DNA of 64,000 bases from Neurospora tetraspora (GCF_033439725.1 NW_026944383.1:5022001-5086000); one strand, 5' to 3'; counted from the stretch's first letter, positions 12,639 through 23,998 are shown. Notes: a model not told the origin generated them from the sequence alone. Made by a program: numbers and translations.

Positions 12639-13572
12639 AAACGAGGATTGTCGTGGGGTGAACGGCGTGATGGTGAAACGAGCTAGCATCAGCACCTGAA
12701 GCCGAAGTTTGCTGGGTTGTTTTATGCCAAGATCTGACGCGAGGAATTGCGAAGCACGACGTATGGCTCCATACACGGCCGCCGGGATCGTTCGAGCAGG
12801 ACCTCCGTTCTGGGCAAGGGTTGTTTGTCGGTAGTCACATGGGAGGAAACGATCGCGGCGTGCAGGAAAACTCCTGTACAAAAATATTGCTAATCTTTGC
12901 TTTTGGTGCGCAAATGATGGGAGAGAGTAACAGGCGTGCTCATTGGGACCGCCGCTCCTATGCTGCTCTTACCATCTTCCTTATCTCTCTGTCTGTTTAG
13001 TTTTTGTTAAACGTCAATGGGAGTCCGACGATTCCTCTTATCGGGCGGTTGTTTCTCGCGATCGTCTTTTTTGCATTGTTTCCTCCTGCAGCTGCTCAAC
13101 GAGAATCAACGCACAGTACCATACCAAGTTTACCTAGCACATAATCAAGGACATGACCTTTGGAATTCTATGGTTTACTCGTCCTTGAACGAACATGGAA
13201 TAGTGTTGCATGTATGTATTATTAGACAATTGAGAAAACGAATGATGGATTGTGGTACATTTGAAGATTTGCAATCAGTGATGGCGATACTTTGCCGATG
13301 TGTCATGATAATGTGTTGTTACAGTGTTGAAGTTTTTCTTGTCTGAGATTCTTGAAGCAGCGCCACTCGCATATTGTCTCCAACTCCCCCATTCTTTGGA
13401 CGAGACAATTTGCTCACCAAACAACTACGTCAACCCAACATCCAACCACATCAAAAATGTTCTCATGACTACAACCCCATTTAAATTTTCACGAACTCTC
13501 ACTCAATCACCGACACATCACCCTACCCCCAACCCACACCTCACCACCCATTTCTTCACCCAAGTAGAAGCC
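12639..13572. other. Intergenic, pal1 3' side and promoter of the RecA-fold gene
   Basis: No gene supported. A frame open from 13324 joins the next gene in phase, but its extra N-terminus looks like translated A/C-rich leader, so I start that gene at 13573. Confidence 0.5.
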
Positions 13573-15174
13573 ATGACCTCTATCCCCAACCAGAACCGCA
13601 AAACATCCCACCCATCGCACCTTCCCATGCTACCTCTACAACCAACCCCCGCCTCCCTCCTCCTCTCCCAAGACCCCCGACTCACACAGCGGCTCCAAAA
13701 TCGCAATGGATTCTTCTCCACCGGCTGTCGCGAGCTCGACTCCCACGTTCTTCTCGACGGAGGACTCAATGGAGGAGGTTTAGGAGGAGGATTCGAAGGG
13801 AGTTGTGTGGTCGGTCTGAGCTGCGAAGAAGAGACGATCGGGTTGGCGATTGGGTTGCAGGTTATTGCGAGGATGTTGTTATTGTCCTCTGATGAGAGCA
13901 AAGCAAAGGCGAAGTCGAAGGCAATGATCATCACGACACTTTCCACGACTTCGCTGCTGCCTAGGTTGAGATTGGCGGTGGTTAGTGAGGCGAGGGCAGC
14001 GCTGCTTCAAGGGAATGGGAATGAGAATGGGAATGGGAACGGGAACGGGCAGCAGAAGCAGGTGGATAGGGGGGTGATCAAGGCTTGTTTGGAAAGGGTG
14101 TTGGTGGCGAGGGTTTTTGATGCGGAGGGGTTGAGGGAAGTTTTGAGGGAGTTGGAGGGTGATGAAGCTGGTTCGGAAGAGAAGGAGGAGAAGCACCCCC
14201 AGCAGCAGCGGCGGCGGCGGCAGGGAGACGACATGCAAGAAGAAGAGAATGAACAAAGCCATGAAGGCGAGAACAGCAGCAGCAAAGAGAGCAGCAGCAA
14301 AAACGGTCATCTACCAGACCTAATCCTAATAACCAACACCTCCCACCTGCTCAACACCCTCTTCACCCGCAACAAGACCGGCGCCGCCGACAGGTCTACA
14401 GCTCACAACTCGGCGGTTCAGCTATCTGATCAAATCCGCGCTCTTAGCAGGAGAGGGCCGTTGGTGATGATGCTGAACTCGACTACCTCACCGGCTTCCA
14501 CTTCCTCCTCTAACAACTCCACCTCCTCGATCTACGATGATGACAGAGGAGGACCAAAACAACCAGATCTCAGCATCATGCGCTCAATCTTCAATCCTCC
14601 ACCAATTCCGGCACCTATGGAGGCTGCGCCGCCGGGGTATATGGCTGGTTTAGTCGGTAGTGGTACTGCTACCGGGCCCGCCGTGGCAAGTTACAGAGGT
14701 GGAGGAGGATATGGAGGACGTGGAGGATACGGCAGCAGCCACTTTGATCACCAAGTAGCGCAAACCCAATCAGCAGCAGCAGCAGCAGCAGTAGCAGCCG
14801 CCGCGGCATCAAGAAGAAACAAACCCTCCTACGGCATGGTCTTCTCCCAGATGCTGGATTTACATTTATTGTGCACCAAAGTGGCTAGGGGGAGGATCCG
14901 TCACGGCGGTGGCTACGGAGGAGGCTACGGAGGGTATGGGGGGTATGGAGGGTATATATGGGCGGTGGAAGTGCTGTTGGATGAGCTTGGGGTTTATGCG
15001 GGGTTGGAGGGGGTTTTGGGTAAAGCAGGAAAAGGGGAAGGGGAGGGGGGGCAACATGAGGAAGAGAAGGGAAGAAGGGAAAGGAGAGGGCTGATAAGGA
15101 GGAATAGGGAGCAGAGATGGGGTGCTGTGGTGATTGAGGAGGGGAGTGGGAGGGTTTTTGATGCGTTTAGATAG
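13573..15174 (+). CDS. RecA/Rad51-fold protein lacking Walker A (possible Rad51 paralogue)
   Basis: Single exon, 533 aa from the ATG at 13573, which has a good context and lies just before the conserved part; the frame is open from 13324 and other ATGs at 13324 or 13467 are possible. The segment FFSTGCRELDSHVLLDGGL resembles the start of the Rad51/XRCC ATPase core. Where a GxxxxGKT loop should follow, the protein has GLSCEEETIGLAIGLQ, with no Lys-Thr. Later PDLILITNTSHLLNTLF fits a Walker B-type strand, and KPSYGMVFSQMLDLHLLCTKV (shown as KPSYGMVFSQMLDL and following) fits the late Rad51 core strand. Long Glu-, Ser- and Gly/Tyr-rich insertions interrupt the core. A role in recombination or repair is inference; ATP binding is doubtful. 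Confidence 0.65.
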   Translation: MTSIPNQNRKTSHPSHLPMLPLQPTPASLLLSQDPRLTQRLQNRNGFFSTGCRELDSHVLLDGGLNGGGLGGGFEGSCVVGLSCEEETIGLAIGLQVIARMLLLSSDESKAKAKSKAMIITTLSTTSLLPRLRLAVVSEARAALLQGNGNENGNGNGNGQQKQVDRGVIKACLERVLVARVFDAEGLREVLRELEGDEAGSEEKEEKHPQQQRRRRQGDDMQEEENEQSHEGENSSSKESSSKNGHLPDLILITNTSHLLNTLFTRNKTGAADRSTAHNSAVQLSDQIRALSRRGPLVMMLNSTTSPASTSSSNNSTSSIYDDDRGGPKQPDLSIMRSIFNPPPIPAPMEAAPPGYMAGLVGSGTATGPAVASYRGGGGYGGRGGYGSSHFDHQVAQTQSAAAAAAVAAAAASRRNKPSYGMVFSQMLDLHLLCTKVARGRIRHGGGYGGGYGGYGGYGGYIWAVEVLLDELGVYAGLEGVLGKAGKGEGEGGQHEEEKGRRERRGLIRRNREQRWGAVVIEEGSGRVFDAFR

Positions 15175-15430
15175 GGGAGGGAGTTTGGGGAGGTGGAGGT
15201 TATGAAGAGGGTGGAAATGGGGATTGGAGGAGGTGGTTTTCGGGAAGGTTGATTGATGATGCTCGGATCGTGATGGACCGAGAAATGTTTTACCTAAGAT
15301 CATCGAAAGGAGTTTCTTCTTCGACTTGATACCTGGGGTTGAGATGTACATACAGATTGACCCCTTCGAGATTCTTCCTGAAAACTACCAGTCATATCAT
15401 ACACTCACTCCTTACTGTGCCATTCCATAT

Positions 15431-17014
15431 TCACAAATCACCAGAGTGCGGCCGCTCCGACTCCTCCTCCTCCTTCATATACGGCTCCAACCTAGCCACC
15501 AACTCCTCAACACTCATCTCCCCCACCTCCCCCTCCTCTTTTTCATCCCCATAATTGCCCCTACGCGGCGGAATCAACACGCTAGAAACAACATGAATGA
15601 CCCCATCCTCCGCCGGTCCATCCAACACGCTCGGGCGATTAAACCCATTAACCACCATAATTGTATACCCCCTCCAATTCTTGATATCTACGCCCAGCCT
15701 CGCGTCCTCACTCAACAACGTTGGGAGATCATAGTGCGTCGGCGGACAGTTGTGCGGACAGTTGGAGGTATACTCCTCGGACTTGTCGTCGTCGGAGCCA
15801 GCCTTGTAATAAGCATCCGAATAAACCGTCTGCCCCGGAACAAAGTGATACTTGAGAATAGCCTTCAGATACTTCTTGCCCCGCTCCGTGTTAAACAGGA
15901 ACGCATTAAGACGGGGGCCGAGACGGGCAAAGGCGCGGTTGGTGGGGGCGAAGAGGGTGCCCCCTTTGCCTTCCTTTTCTCCGCCTCCCATCTTTTTTCC
16001 TCCCTTTTGTTTAACATCATCATTTTCGTCGTTATCATCGTGGCCATGGCCATGCCCCAACTCCTCACCAAGCCCCGTCTTCTCCAGCGCCAAAGAGAAA
16101 GTGCTAAACAAACTCGGCAAAAGCGAAACCCCTTTCAGGGCAGGAGGAGGCGGGACCAAGATCCCGTCGACGGCGTGGATCAAGCCGTTGGAGGCGTAGA
16201 TGTCGGGCATGACGACGCGGTTGACGAAGTTGACGCGCACGCGGCCGTGGCCGAAGAATAAGGGGTTGGTGGACAGGCGAAGGCGTTGAGGGCGGTGGTC
16301 GAGGAGGGGGGAGTGAAGTTCGGTGGGGAGGGTGTGGAGGGAGGGGAGGAGGTGGGGAAAGGTTAGGGTGTGGAATAAGTCTTGATCTTCTTGTTCTTCT
16401 TCTTGGGAGTGATCATGGTGACGACGATGATCGTGAAAGATGGGTCGACGATAGGGGATGATGTGGTGTTGGAGGATGTGGCGGACTACTTCCTCGGGCG
16501 GGGGATGGTCGGGGTGGTGAGGGAACCGTTCAAAGGCCTTGTCGGTGGGCACGAAGATGGTGTAGTTGTGCTTGTTGTTGCCGTCGGTGTTGTTGAGGAG
16601 TCTCTTGATGTCGTCATGCTCGTCGACGATATTGGCGAAACGCTCGCTGTACTTGGACTCTTTGATCAGTTCGTAGATGGACTTGTTGGCGTCTCCCGGG
16701 GGGTGGTGACCGTGACGGCCGTGGCGGCCGTGGTCGCCATCATCGTCATGGTCATGGTCATGATCGTGGTCGTGATGCTTGTGATCCTTGTGGAGAGTAT
16801 CTTCAAGCTCTTCGATGATGTGTTTCTCGATCAGAGAGGAGTAGATGGAGGATGCAGAGTCATCCCAACAGTCTTGGACGTTGGAGAGAAGGTTCTTTCC
16901 GATACTGTCCTCAGCAACCTCAATGGATAGGAGTTGTTTCTCCTTGACACCCAGGAAAGGCACGTATAGTGCAGCGGCTCCAGCCGCAAAGAGTGGGAGG
17001 AGTTGCTGCTTCAT
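15431..17014 (-). CDS. Secreted fasciclin (FAS1) protein with two domains
   Basis: Single exon, 527 aa, with ATG at 17014 followed by a signal peptide (MKQQLLPLFAAGAAALYVPF). Two FAS1 modules are visible. The first (about residues 110-300) contains YTIFVPTDKAFERFP and SNGLIHAVDGILVPPP. The second (about 305-490) contains TLFAPTNRAFARLGP, LKYHFVPGQTVYSD and DGVIHVVSSVLIPP. FAS1 domains mediate cell-surface or matrix adhesion. Between signal peptide and first domain lies a His/Asp-rich run (DHDHDHDHDDDGDHGRHGRH), a possible metal-binding segment. A second His/Gly/Asp patch interrupts domain 2. No clear C-terminal GPI signal is seen; the tail is acidic. It is convergent with the upstream RecA-fold gene, 256 bp away. 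Confidence 0.85.
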   Translation of the reverse strand: MKQQLLPLFAAGAAALYVPFLGVKEKQLLSIEVAEDSIGKNLLSNVQDCWDDSASSIYSSLIEKHIIEELEDTLHKDHKHHDHDHDHDHDDDGDHGRHGRHGHHPPGDANKSIYELIKESKYSERFANIVDEHDDIKRLLNNTDGNNKHNYTIFVPTDKAFERFPHHPDHPPPEEVVRHILQHHIIPYRRPIFHDHRRHHDHSQEEEQEDQDLFHTLTFPHLLPSLHTLPTELHSPLLDHRPQRLRLSTNPLFFGHGRVRVNFVNRVVMPDIYASNGLIHAVDGILVPPPPALKGVSLLPSLFSTFSLALEKTGLGEELGHGHGHDDNDENDDVKQKGGKKMGGGEKEGKGGTLFAPTNRAFARLGPRLNAFLFNTERGKKYLKAILKYHFVPGQTVYSDAYYKAGSDDDKSEEYTSNCPHNCPPTHYDLPTLLSEDARLGVDIKNWRGYTIMVVNGFNRPSVLDGPAEDGVIHVVSSVLIPPRRGNYGDEKEEGEVGEMSVEELVARLEPYMKEEEESERPHSGDL

Positions 17015-19422
17015 GATCACCAAGTCCCTAAACTTTGGAGCAGTAGACTCGGATGGAGATGTGAACTTTCAGGGATAAGAGACATGAAGAGAAAGAGAAC
17101 TTAAATGAAGCTCTTCTCACGTGAGATACCTGCTATTGTGACTTACATGCACACTGAATATTTGTAAGCCTGTTAGATGACGACGATGACTCAACAATGC
17201 AATGCCTCTTCTCCAACTGTTCCAACTATCCGACTGTCCGACTGTGCATTTGAACTGTCCGCGGCGGCCGTCATCCCAATGTCTCCAATGAGTGCTTCAG
17301 CCGAGATCTGATGACAAGACGGCAGAAAGAGGGGTTTGAGACTGTCTCATTGGCTCTCGGTCAAGATCTCGGGCCAGTCGGTGCTTTGTGTGAGCATGCT
17401 GGCGTCATCTTGTTCGATCTCTCTTGGGCACGGCTTTCATCCCATCGAAACAGTGTTCGTAGGCTCATGAACCGTGCCTGCTTTTGACGGGATGGCATCG
17501 AAGTAAAGATGAAAAGTCGTGAGAAGAGAGATGGAAGTCTCGCCTACCGATGAAAGCCGCTTGTCGACTAGACTAACACAGAGCCTCCGGAGCTGGTCCC
17601 GGGCAGTGCCGTCATGCATTGTTCTTCCCCATCGCGGGAAGTCCGGGGAAGGTGGGATGATCCCCGCAAGAAGATGACGGCGCTGCGGCATCGCCACCGC
17701 ACACTAGCGGAGGCCCCACGATAGTATCTAATCGATAGGTAGCTTAAATCAACACCACGGAACTCATCCAACCTTGCTCAACGAGAATGCCAAATGGCAT
17801 TGGTAGAAGGTATCGGGCCTCTCCGAGAAGCCATCACCAACGCCCACAGGTATGCCCGGCCACATTTTACGGCCAGGGCTGAGGCTCAGTCGCTTCCACG
17901 TCAGTCATTCCAGAGAATGAGCGTCTGCAACCCAACAATTACCCCGTGGATGAATGATATGAATTCGGAACCAAATGGATTGAAATCCGAAACCCACCTC
18001 CCTTCGAAATCGGATATTGAGGTCGCCCTTGTTGACCTTGGCAGCCCAGCATTGTTCAGAGGCACCTGCTCGGCATGCTGTGCCATCCGCGTACAGCCCA
18101 CTGTGGCATCGTGGCACCGCTCTCATTGGATCGGTTGAGCTGGCCACAGAAGTGAAGACCGCGAGGCGGTGGCGGGCAGTCGCAAGCTCTTCCCTCTCAC
18201 TCATCATCATCTCAGTCTGACACGCGGGGTTGGGTTTGAATCCTTAGGGCTGATGTGTTGATGGATACCACTCTCTAGCTGACAGACGATAGAGACCAAC
18301 AGTGAATCCCTCAGCAGAGAGAGAGACATGTCCAGCCCCTGAACTGAGGAGATGAACATGATATTGGCGACCAGGAATTCACGAGCAACACAATGACCTG
18401 GGTCCACTGGTACGACTGAACACACAGCAGAAGGAAACATGAGTTTGTGGGGTTCCAGAGGACATCCCAGGGTCGGCCTGGTTGTGACTTGTGAGGAGAG
18501 AGAGATCGTGAATTGCTGTCGCCCGCTGCCTGCCCGGGCCCTCCCATTCTTCCGCTCACCAGTTATTTCGGAAAGCTTAACGTCCTTTCACCAAGTTGAA
18601 GGCGGTGAATTGTTAGTGAAGTACATGGTCCCCTGTCTCGCCTGCCCAATGACCCTCCATGCTTCTCGAATGCTGGGGTCGAGCTTTCTCATCCCGCCGG
18701 GTTCCCCGTCGTCCAGATGGCGGTGGACAAATTGTTCCTTCCCAGTGCCTGCCTCGACAGTTGTCGACTTCCCACCAGAGAGGAAAGAACTCATCCAGAA
18801 TGAGTCTAGGCCTGACATCTACCACCTGCTGATGAGGCTGAACAAATAACCAACCGTCGTAATTGACCGATAGTCTCTTTCTTCTTTTCAACAACTTTCT
18901 TTCTCATTATCCGGTCGGTCGAATATCGTCACCTGCAAGACCACATCCCATCTCTTACTGTCGACCAATATTCAATTCCATCGATTCGACTTACTCCGCC
19001 CACCAGATCATCAACTATCAAAGCTATTCCGTCATCAACTTTGAAAAAAAAAGGAGAATCGCGCTTGGTGGTCCTGTCGGGTTGTCTGTGGAGCTAGCCC
19101 CAGACTTCCCGTCCGCAGGTCCCTGGATTGGTTCAGGCACAGCCTCGGTGCAGTGCTGTGGTGGATTTGCGACAAACCACCGCCAAAAACGACAACACAT
19201 ACCAAATAATTCCTCCCGCTAACCTTGCACCTTGATCACGTCGACGACAACTAACACTCGGGCGCCCTCACATTTCGGACTGCGGCGCATCGCGTTGGAT
19301 CCTGATTCTCTGGTTTACGAAGCATTGGATCCTGATTTTCTGGGTTACAAAGTCGACAGTCAGCCTTCTCAACAGCCCAAGTGTCACTGCGTTCCATTTC
19401 AGAGTTTCAGGACAACGCCAAC
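17015..19422. other. Intergenic, divergent promoter region
   Basis: About 2.4 kb between the fasciclin gene (minus) and the zinc-finger gene (plus). Frames of up to about 136 codons on both strands lack protein-like composition or splice partners. No RNA gene or mobile element recognised. GTGGATCCTGATT-like duplications (ATTGGATCCTGATT) near 19297 and 19325 give a small direct repeat just upstream of the zinc-finger gene. Confidence 0.5.
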
Positions 19423-21627
19423 ATGGCAGCGTCCCTGTCTGCGCGGGCCGTCCTCACCCCGCGTGGCAGCTCTCTCTCTGGAGGAGCCATCGCCGGGGCT
19501 GTGGTAGGCTCTTGCATGGGGTTTTTCCTGATTCTCCTATGTCTGTTTCCTTTTGTCGTGCGTGCGAGAAGACGCCGGAGCGAAAAGCATGGTGATGCCG
19601 GCAATGCGGAAATGGGGCAGGGCCCCGGAGGCCCCATTTTCCCCTATGACAACACCGCCGGGAGCACGCCCAAGCGGCTCTCCGGGGAAGGGGAAGGCTA
19701 TGCTCCGGACACCCCGCCTGGCCTTGCATCATCGGCCACCTTCATCCCGGGTCACTATCACCCGGGGGACGGTCACGACTCCGATCAGAAGGCGGCCTCC
19801 GATCATCAGTCCCAACATACCCCGGCCCTCCCACGAGGCGTAGGTATACAAAAACCACCTTCACCAACCACATCAGCCACAGCAAACAACCAAGGACACC
19901 AACCTGTTCCCGATTCGACAAGACCTCGTTTTGGTTCTATAGCGACTACTGAAGCTGAGAGCAACCACGAATTGAGCCTTCACGACTCGCACGGCTTGAG
20001 CCCGCCCACTCACCAAGTACCTGCCGTTTTACCTGGAGGCATCACTCAAGAGCCGGAAACCTTTGAACGCCCTACTCAACGCCACTCCTTCCCTCATCTT
20101 CCGGAATCGATCAGGAACTTCATTCACAGGCGTCAGTCAGGCCCCAGCCGGAGGGATAGCAGGCGATCAACCCTTGGAGGCACCGCTGGAACACGGTCCC
20201 CTTCACTTGTCACCACCAACGACTACCCTGTTCCAACGCATCAACCTGAACCTGTTCCCCCTGTCTTCGAGGTTGATACTGAGGCGCCTGGAGCTGCCTA
20301 CGAGTATTACCACGGTCACCCATATCTAGACAGTACTGGCCATACTTATTCCGACGACTCTTCTGCGTTTCCACCACCGCAGCCTACGACTCTGCCTACC
20401 GCTCAGCCCGTGGTCAACCAACAAGTTCCGCAAGACTTCACCCTCCTCCGTCAAGACACCCTCCTTGCCTCGTGGGAAATCCAGCAAGGCATCAACCGCA
20501 CCGACAGTTTACCGCCCACCACCATTGTCTCTGACCTTCCAAGTCCTTGTGTGGATTCGACTGTTGGGCCAACCGCCAGTCCTATGGAAATGATGAGGCC
20601 TACCAACCAAGCCGAGAGCGCCTGGGCTGTAAACCAGGAGATTATCAAGTTGGAGAACACCCCGCCCGCTCCGGCAGTTAGCACCTTCTCCCCTCAGGCT
20701 ATTCCGGCCGAGTTCGCCTATCCCCAGCAGATGCAAAGCCCCCAGGAACAGTACAGCCCGGAGCCACAGTATAGCGAGTATACGCATGTACCAGAAATCC
20801 AGCAGAACGGCCAGGACTTTGATATCGACTCAGTTGCCTTGTACCCCAACGACGGCTTCGGTCTTCAAGACATGTCCGACGTCTCTACTCCTCCACCATT
20901 ATCCGAGTCCTCGATGCAGAACACGCCTAGCACGCGGCTCACATACTCGCCATCGCCCAGGCCAGACTTTGACCAGAACACCAACTTTGCGCCACTCATG
21001 GTTCCCAACTCCCCAGCCAACTTTTCTACCGGAGGCTTCTCATCCAACCAGGGCATGTCCCCCGGAGGATTGTCGGCCAATGACTATTCCTCATCACAGG
21101 GAATGTCACCAGGAGGATTCTCGGTCAACGACTTTGGAAACCAAGTGATGTACCCCCAAGGTCTATCCCCTTCGAGCATCCCTCAGTCTGGAATGTCCCC
21201 AGCAACACCATCATCCAGCGGCGCATCGCCCAGAGTGTTTGCCTGCGACCAATGCCACCGCGAATTCGACCAGATTCACAAGCTGAAGTGAGTATTTCCC
21301 CTCTTCACCTCAGCTTTCCTCCCACACAAAAATCACTAACCTCCTTATAGCCACCACAAACGCTACCACGAACGACCACACGAGTGCACCCACCCGGGCT
21401 GTACCATGCGGTTCGGCACCAAGACCCATCTGGACCGCCACATCAACGACAAGCACAAGAAGACTCGCCAGTTCCATTGCACGGTGCCGGAGTGCCCCTG
21501 GTCGAGACAGGGCGGCCGCTCATTCCCCAGGAAGGACAACTGGAGGAGGCACATGATCAACAAGCACCAAATCACGCCTTTGCAAGAGCCAATCGAGTAT
21601 AACGACGTGGCCATGGGCGACGCATGA
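19423..21627 (+). CDS. C2H2 zinc-finger protein with N-terminal membrane anchor
   Basis: Two exons, 19423-21287 and 21351-21627 (63-bp GT-AG intron), 713 aa. Residues about 20-46 form one hydrophobic helix (GGAIAGAVVGSCMGFFLILL onwards) ending in RARRRR, a stop-transfer pattern that would place the bulk in the cytosol. A long Pro/Ser/Gln-rich linker follows with a repeated GMSPGG motif near residues 545-575. At the C-terminus are three C2H2 fingers: C608/C611/H624/H628, C634/C639/H652/H657 and C665/C670/H689/H694 with a longer third loop. The intron splits finger 1. This looks like a membrane-tethered transcription factor needing proteolytic release; that is inference from domain order. The target genes are unknown. 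The start is chosen because the upstream in-frame codon is GTG, not ATG. Confidence 0.8.
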
Positions 21628-22515
21628 TGATCTATGGTCTACGGTACTCGATAGGTGGAAGCTATGTACGATGAGGTTTGCTTGGGTGCCATGCTCTTGC
21701 TCTTGATGAGCGAGCTGGGTTGTTTAATGTGCTTTTGAACCGATACCAGAAAGACGCCAGGAAAGCGTTTGATTGGGACTTGTGGCCTTGATGGTCGCTT
21801 ATGAGTTGCAGGAAAGGCAACTTGCTCATTGGATATGGTTTGTCGAAGAAGAAGAGATCAGGGGACTGTGATACCCACCTTAGTTCGGGCATTGAATGCC
21901 TTTTTCACTAGCATTTTGGATGATGAACGGTTTGGACATTTTAGATTTTCTCCTTATTGTGGAAAGCGAGAAACGCCTTTTATAGTATTATCATGCATCT
22001 ATGTGGAGCGCGTGGCTTCAGCGTTTTTTGTCTTTAATACATACCAAAAGCCATTGGGGATCATCTACAATCCGTATGGTCATGGCCTTTGTCTTCTCAA
22101 CTGAAGATCTGTATCTCTTGAACTTCTTTCTTCCTCAATCGTGAATGCCTAATATGTAGCGGACTCAGCGCTTCAATGAACCCACGGCTCGTAGCCTGTG
22201 TATCTCTTCTACTACGGCCCATAGGGGCTCGTCCCATCCTCGGGGTATCAAACTTTGCTGGAGGAGGAATATCTGCACCCTAACCGACTTTCGCTCCTGG
22301 CTGGAAGAGAATCGGCCAGGCCCTCTCGCAAAGTCTTGGCATCAGAGATTTCCGACTCCTGCCTCTTGCGAAGAAGCTCTATCGCAGCGCAGCCAGTCAC
22401 CCAGCCGCTTGCTGCTGGTCTTGCCTGCTCTTTTTCCCTTCTCTGACCGTCGCAGTCGTGATCATTTATTTCCCTCTTCAACCCAGGGCCCATCCCAAAA
22501 AATCCTCTGGAATCC
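21628..22515. other. Intergenic between convergent genes
   Basis: About 0.9 kb between the zinc-finger gene and rrp40, which converge. No coding or RNA feature seen; frames are short and overlap on both strands. Confidence 0.5.
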
Positions 22516-23398
22516 TCAACGCATCTCCCTAACCAACTTCTTCACCAACTTCCTCTGCGCCTCCACCCCCAACCCCCTCTCATCCGTCTCCCTCAACGCC
22601 CTCCCCACCACCACCACCGTCTTGACACTCTCGCTACCCACCCAAACCTTCCCATTCCTCCCCACCGCCGTCTCAAACGCCAACCCTTCCTCGCCCAGCG
22701 CCTCCAACACCTCCACCTTCCCCTCCTCCCTACTTTTCGCCATCAACAACCGTCTCGCGAAACCCAGACTGACATCAAACACCATCCCGTCCTTCAAGGG
22801 GCCCAGACCGTCCGCTTTGCCGGTAGAGGAGTTGACGCATTCCAGCTCTGGGTCCATGTGTCGGTTGGCGAGCGACACACGGGCGTAGACGAGCTCGCCT
22901 GGGCTCAGCTGGGGACGGGTTTTTTTGGTGGCGGACTCGAAGGCGAGGTGAGGCAACGTGGCGTTGGGGGTGTAAGGGGAGAGGGAGACGTAGTAGAAGT
23001 CGGTGGCGGAGCGGGCGATTTGGCCGATTATGAGGTCGCCTTGGGAGGGGATGTACTTTGCGATCAGAGGCTAGAGTTAGTTTTGACTGGATTTGACCAG
23101 AGGAAGGAGGGAAGGGAAGGGAAGGGAAGGGAAGGGAAGGGAAGGGAAGGGAGGGGAGGAAGGGAAAGGGAACAGAGAGAGAGAAAATAAAACGTACGCG
23201 ACCGCCATTGTACTCTATCCACATGGAAGTTTTGCGATGGTCGACTACTAGCTGGCCGGCTACCGTGGGGACGATTTCGCTGGGGGGGATGTGTCGCAGG
23301 CCGGGACCGAGACGGAGGGGGTTCTTCTTGTGGGTGGGAATGAGGGAGGGGTCGATGACCTCGCCCGGGAGGACGACGAGGGGCGATTCTGTTGACAT
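22516..23398 (-). CDS. rrp40: Exosome cap subunit Rrp40
   Basis: Two exons on the minus strand, 23398-23198 and 23070-22516, 251 aa; yeast Rrp40 is about 240. The intron (127 bp) has a GTACGT donor, a CTAAC branch point close to the acceptor and a TTCCC repeat as its pyrimidine tract. The N-terminus has VVLPGEVIDPSL. The S1 part has PSQGDLIIGQIARSATDFYY and LPHLAFESATKKTRPQLS followed by GELVYARVSLA. The KH-like C-terminal part has VGRNGKVWVGS. Rrp40 is one of three RNA-binding cap proteins of the RNA exosome, which processes rRNA and degrades RNA in nucleus and cytoplasm. It shares a 600-bp divergent promoter region with ssz1, suggesting but not proving co-regulation. Confidence 0.9.
23109..23151. 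repeat. (GGGAA)n microsatellite inside the rrp40 intron
   Basis: About eight GGGAA units on the plus strand, so TTCCC on the transcribed sense strand of rrp40, where it serves as a long polypyrimidine tract. The plus strand has four or more G-triplets spaced by two bases and could form a G-quadruplex. Confidence 0.85.
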
Positions 23399-23998
23399 GG
23401 TGATGTGATGCTGTGTGTTTGGTTTTGTGGTGTGGTTTAGTTGTTCGTTGGTTTTGCGGAAAGCTGTAAAAGGTACCTGTTCGTGTAAGTTTACTTTGGG
23501 GAAAGTTGCGACGGCGAGGCCAGCCCCAAGCCTTGAATGGTGGGGCAGCTGGGCGGGCTAGCTTGGGGAGTACAATGGAGGTACTTGACGAGCTACCTTG
23601 AGGATCAACTTTGTCCCTGGATTATACGAATATGAATGATCTGACCAGAAACTGTAGTTTTCCTAGAATATCTCGACTTTAACATGCTCTGTATATGCAG
23701 CAGATAAGTCTCTGGTGTTGTCGGCGACAGCACATGTAAACAAACAGCAAGTACACCAATCGTACCCACCACAAGTGACGATGTGGGGCCAACAAGCATC
23801 CCGTATCGATTAGCGTCCGCCTTCCAAAAATTTCTGAACCCCCACAGGCTGGACGACATTACCGTCGTGGTCTGGTTCCTGCCTTGTCGATACTCGTCTG
23901 GTTTGCGCTCTCTTCCCTTCCTCCTCCATCCTCTAGCTGTTTGATACCGTCCTTTCTTTCCGCTTCAACCCACGCACATCCTCACACCCTCAACAAAA
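23399..23998. promoter_or_regulatory. Shared divergent promoter region, rrp40 / ssz1
   Basis: A 600-bp spacer between the two start codons. The ssz1 side ends in a C/T-rich leader and CAACAAAAATGA-type start context, as in highly expressed fungal genes. No TATA box could be placed with confidence. Confidence 0.4.

Noticed and set aside
13324-13572. N-terminal extension of the RecA-fold protein from an upstream in-frame start
   Set aside because: The added residues are Pro/Thr/His-rich translation of an A/C-rich leader, unlike the conserved part; the start at 13573 has better context.
15326-16930. Plus-strand frames of 311 and 182 codons within the fasciclin gene
   Set aside because: Antisense shadows of the secreted fasciclin coding sequence, which has a signal peptide and two recognisable domains on the minus strand.
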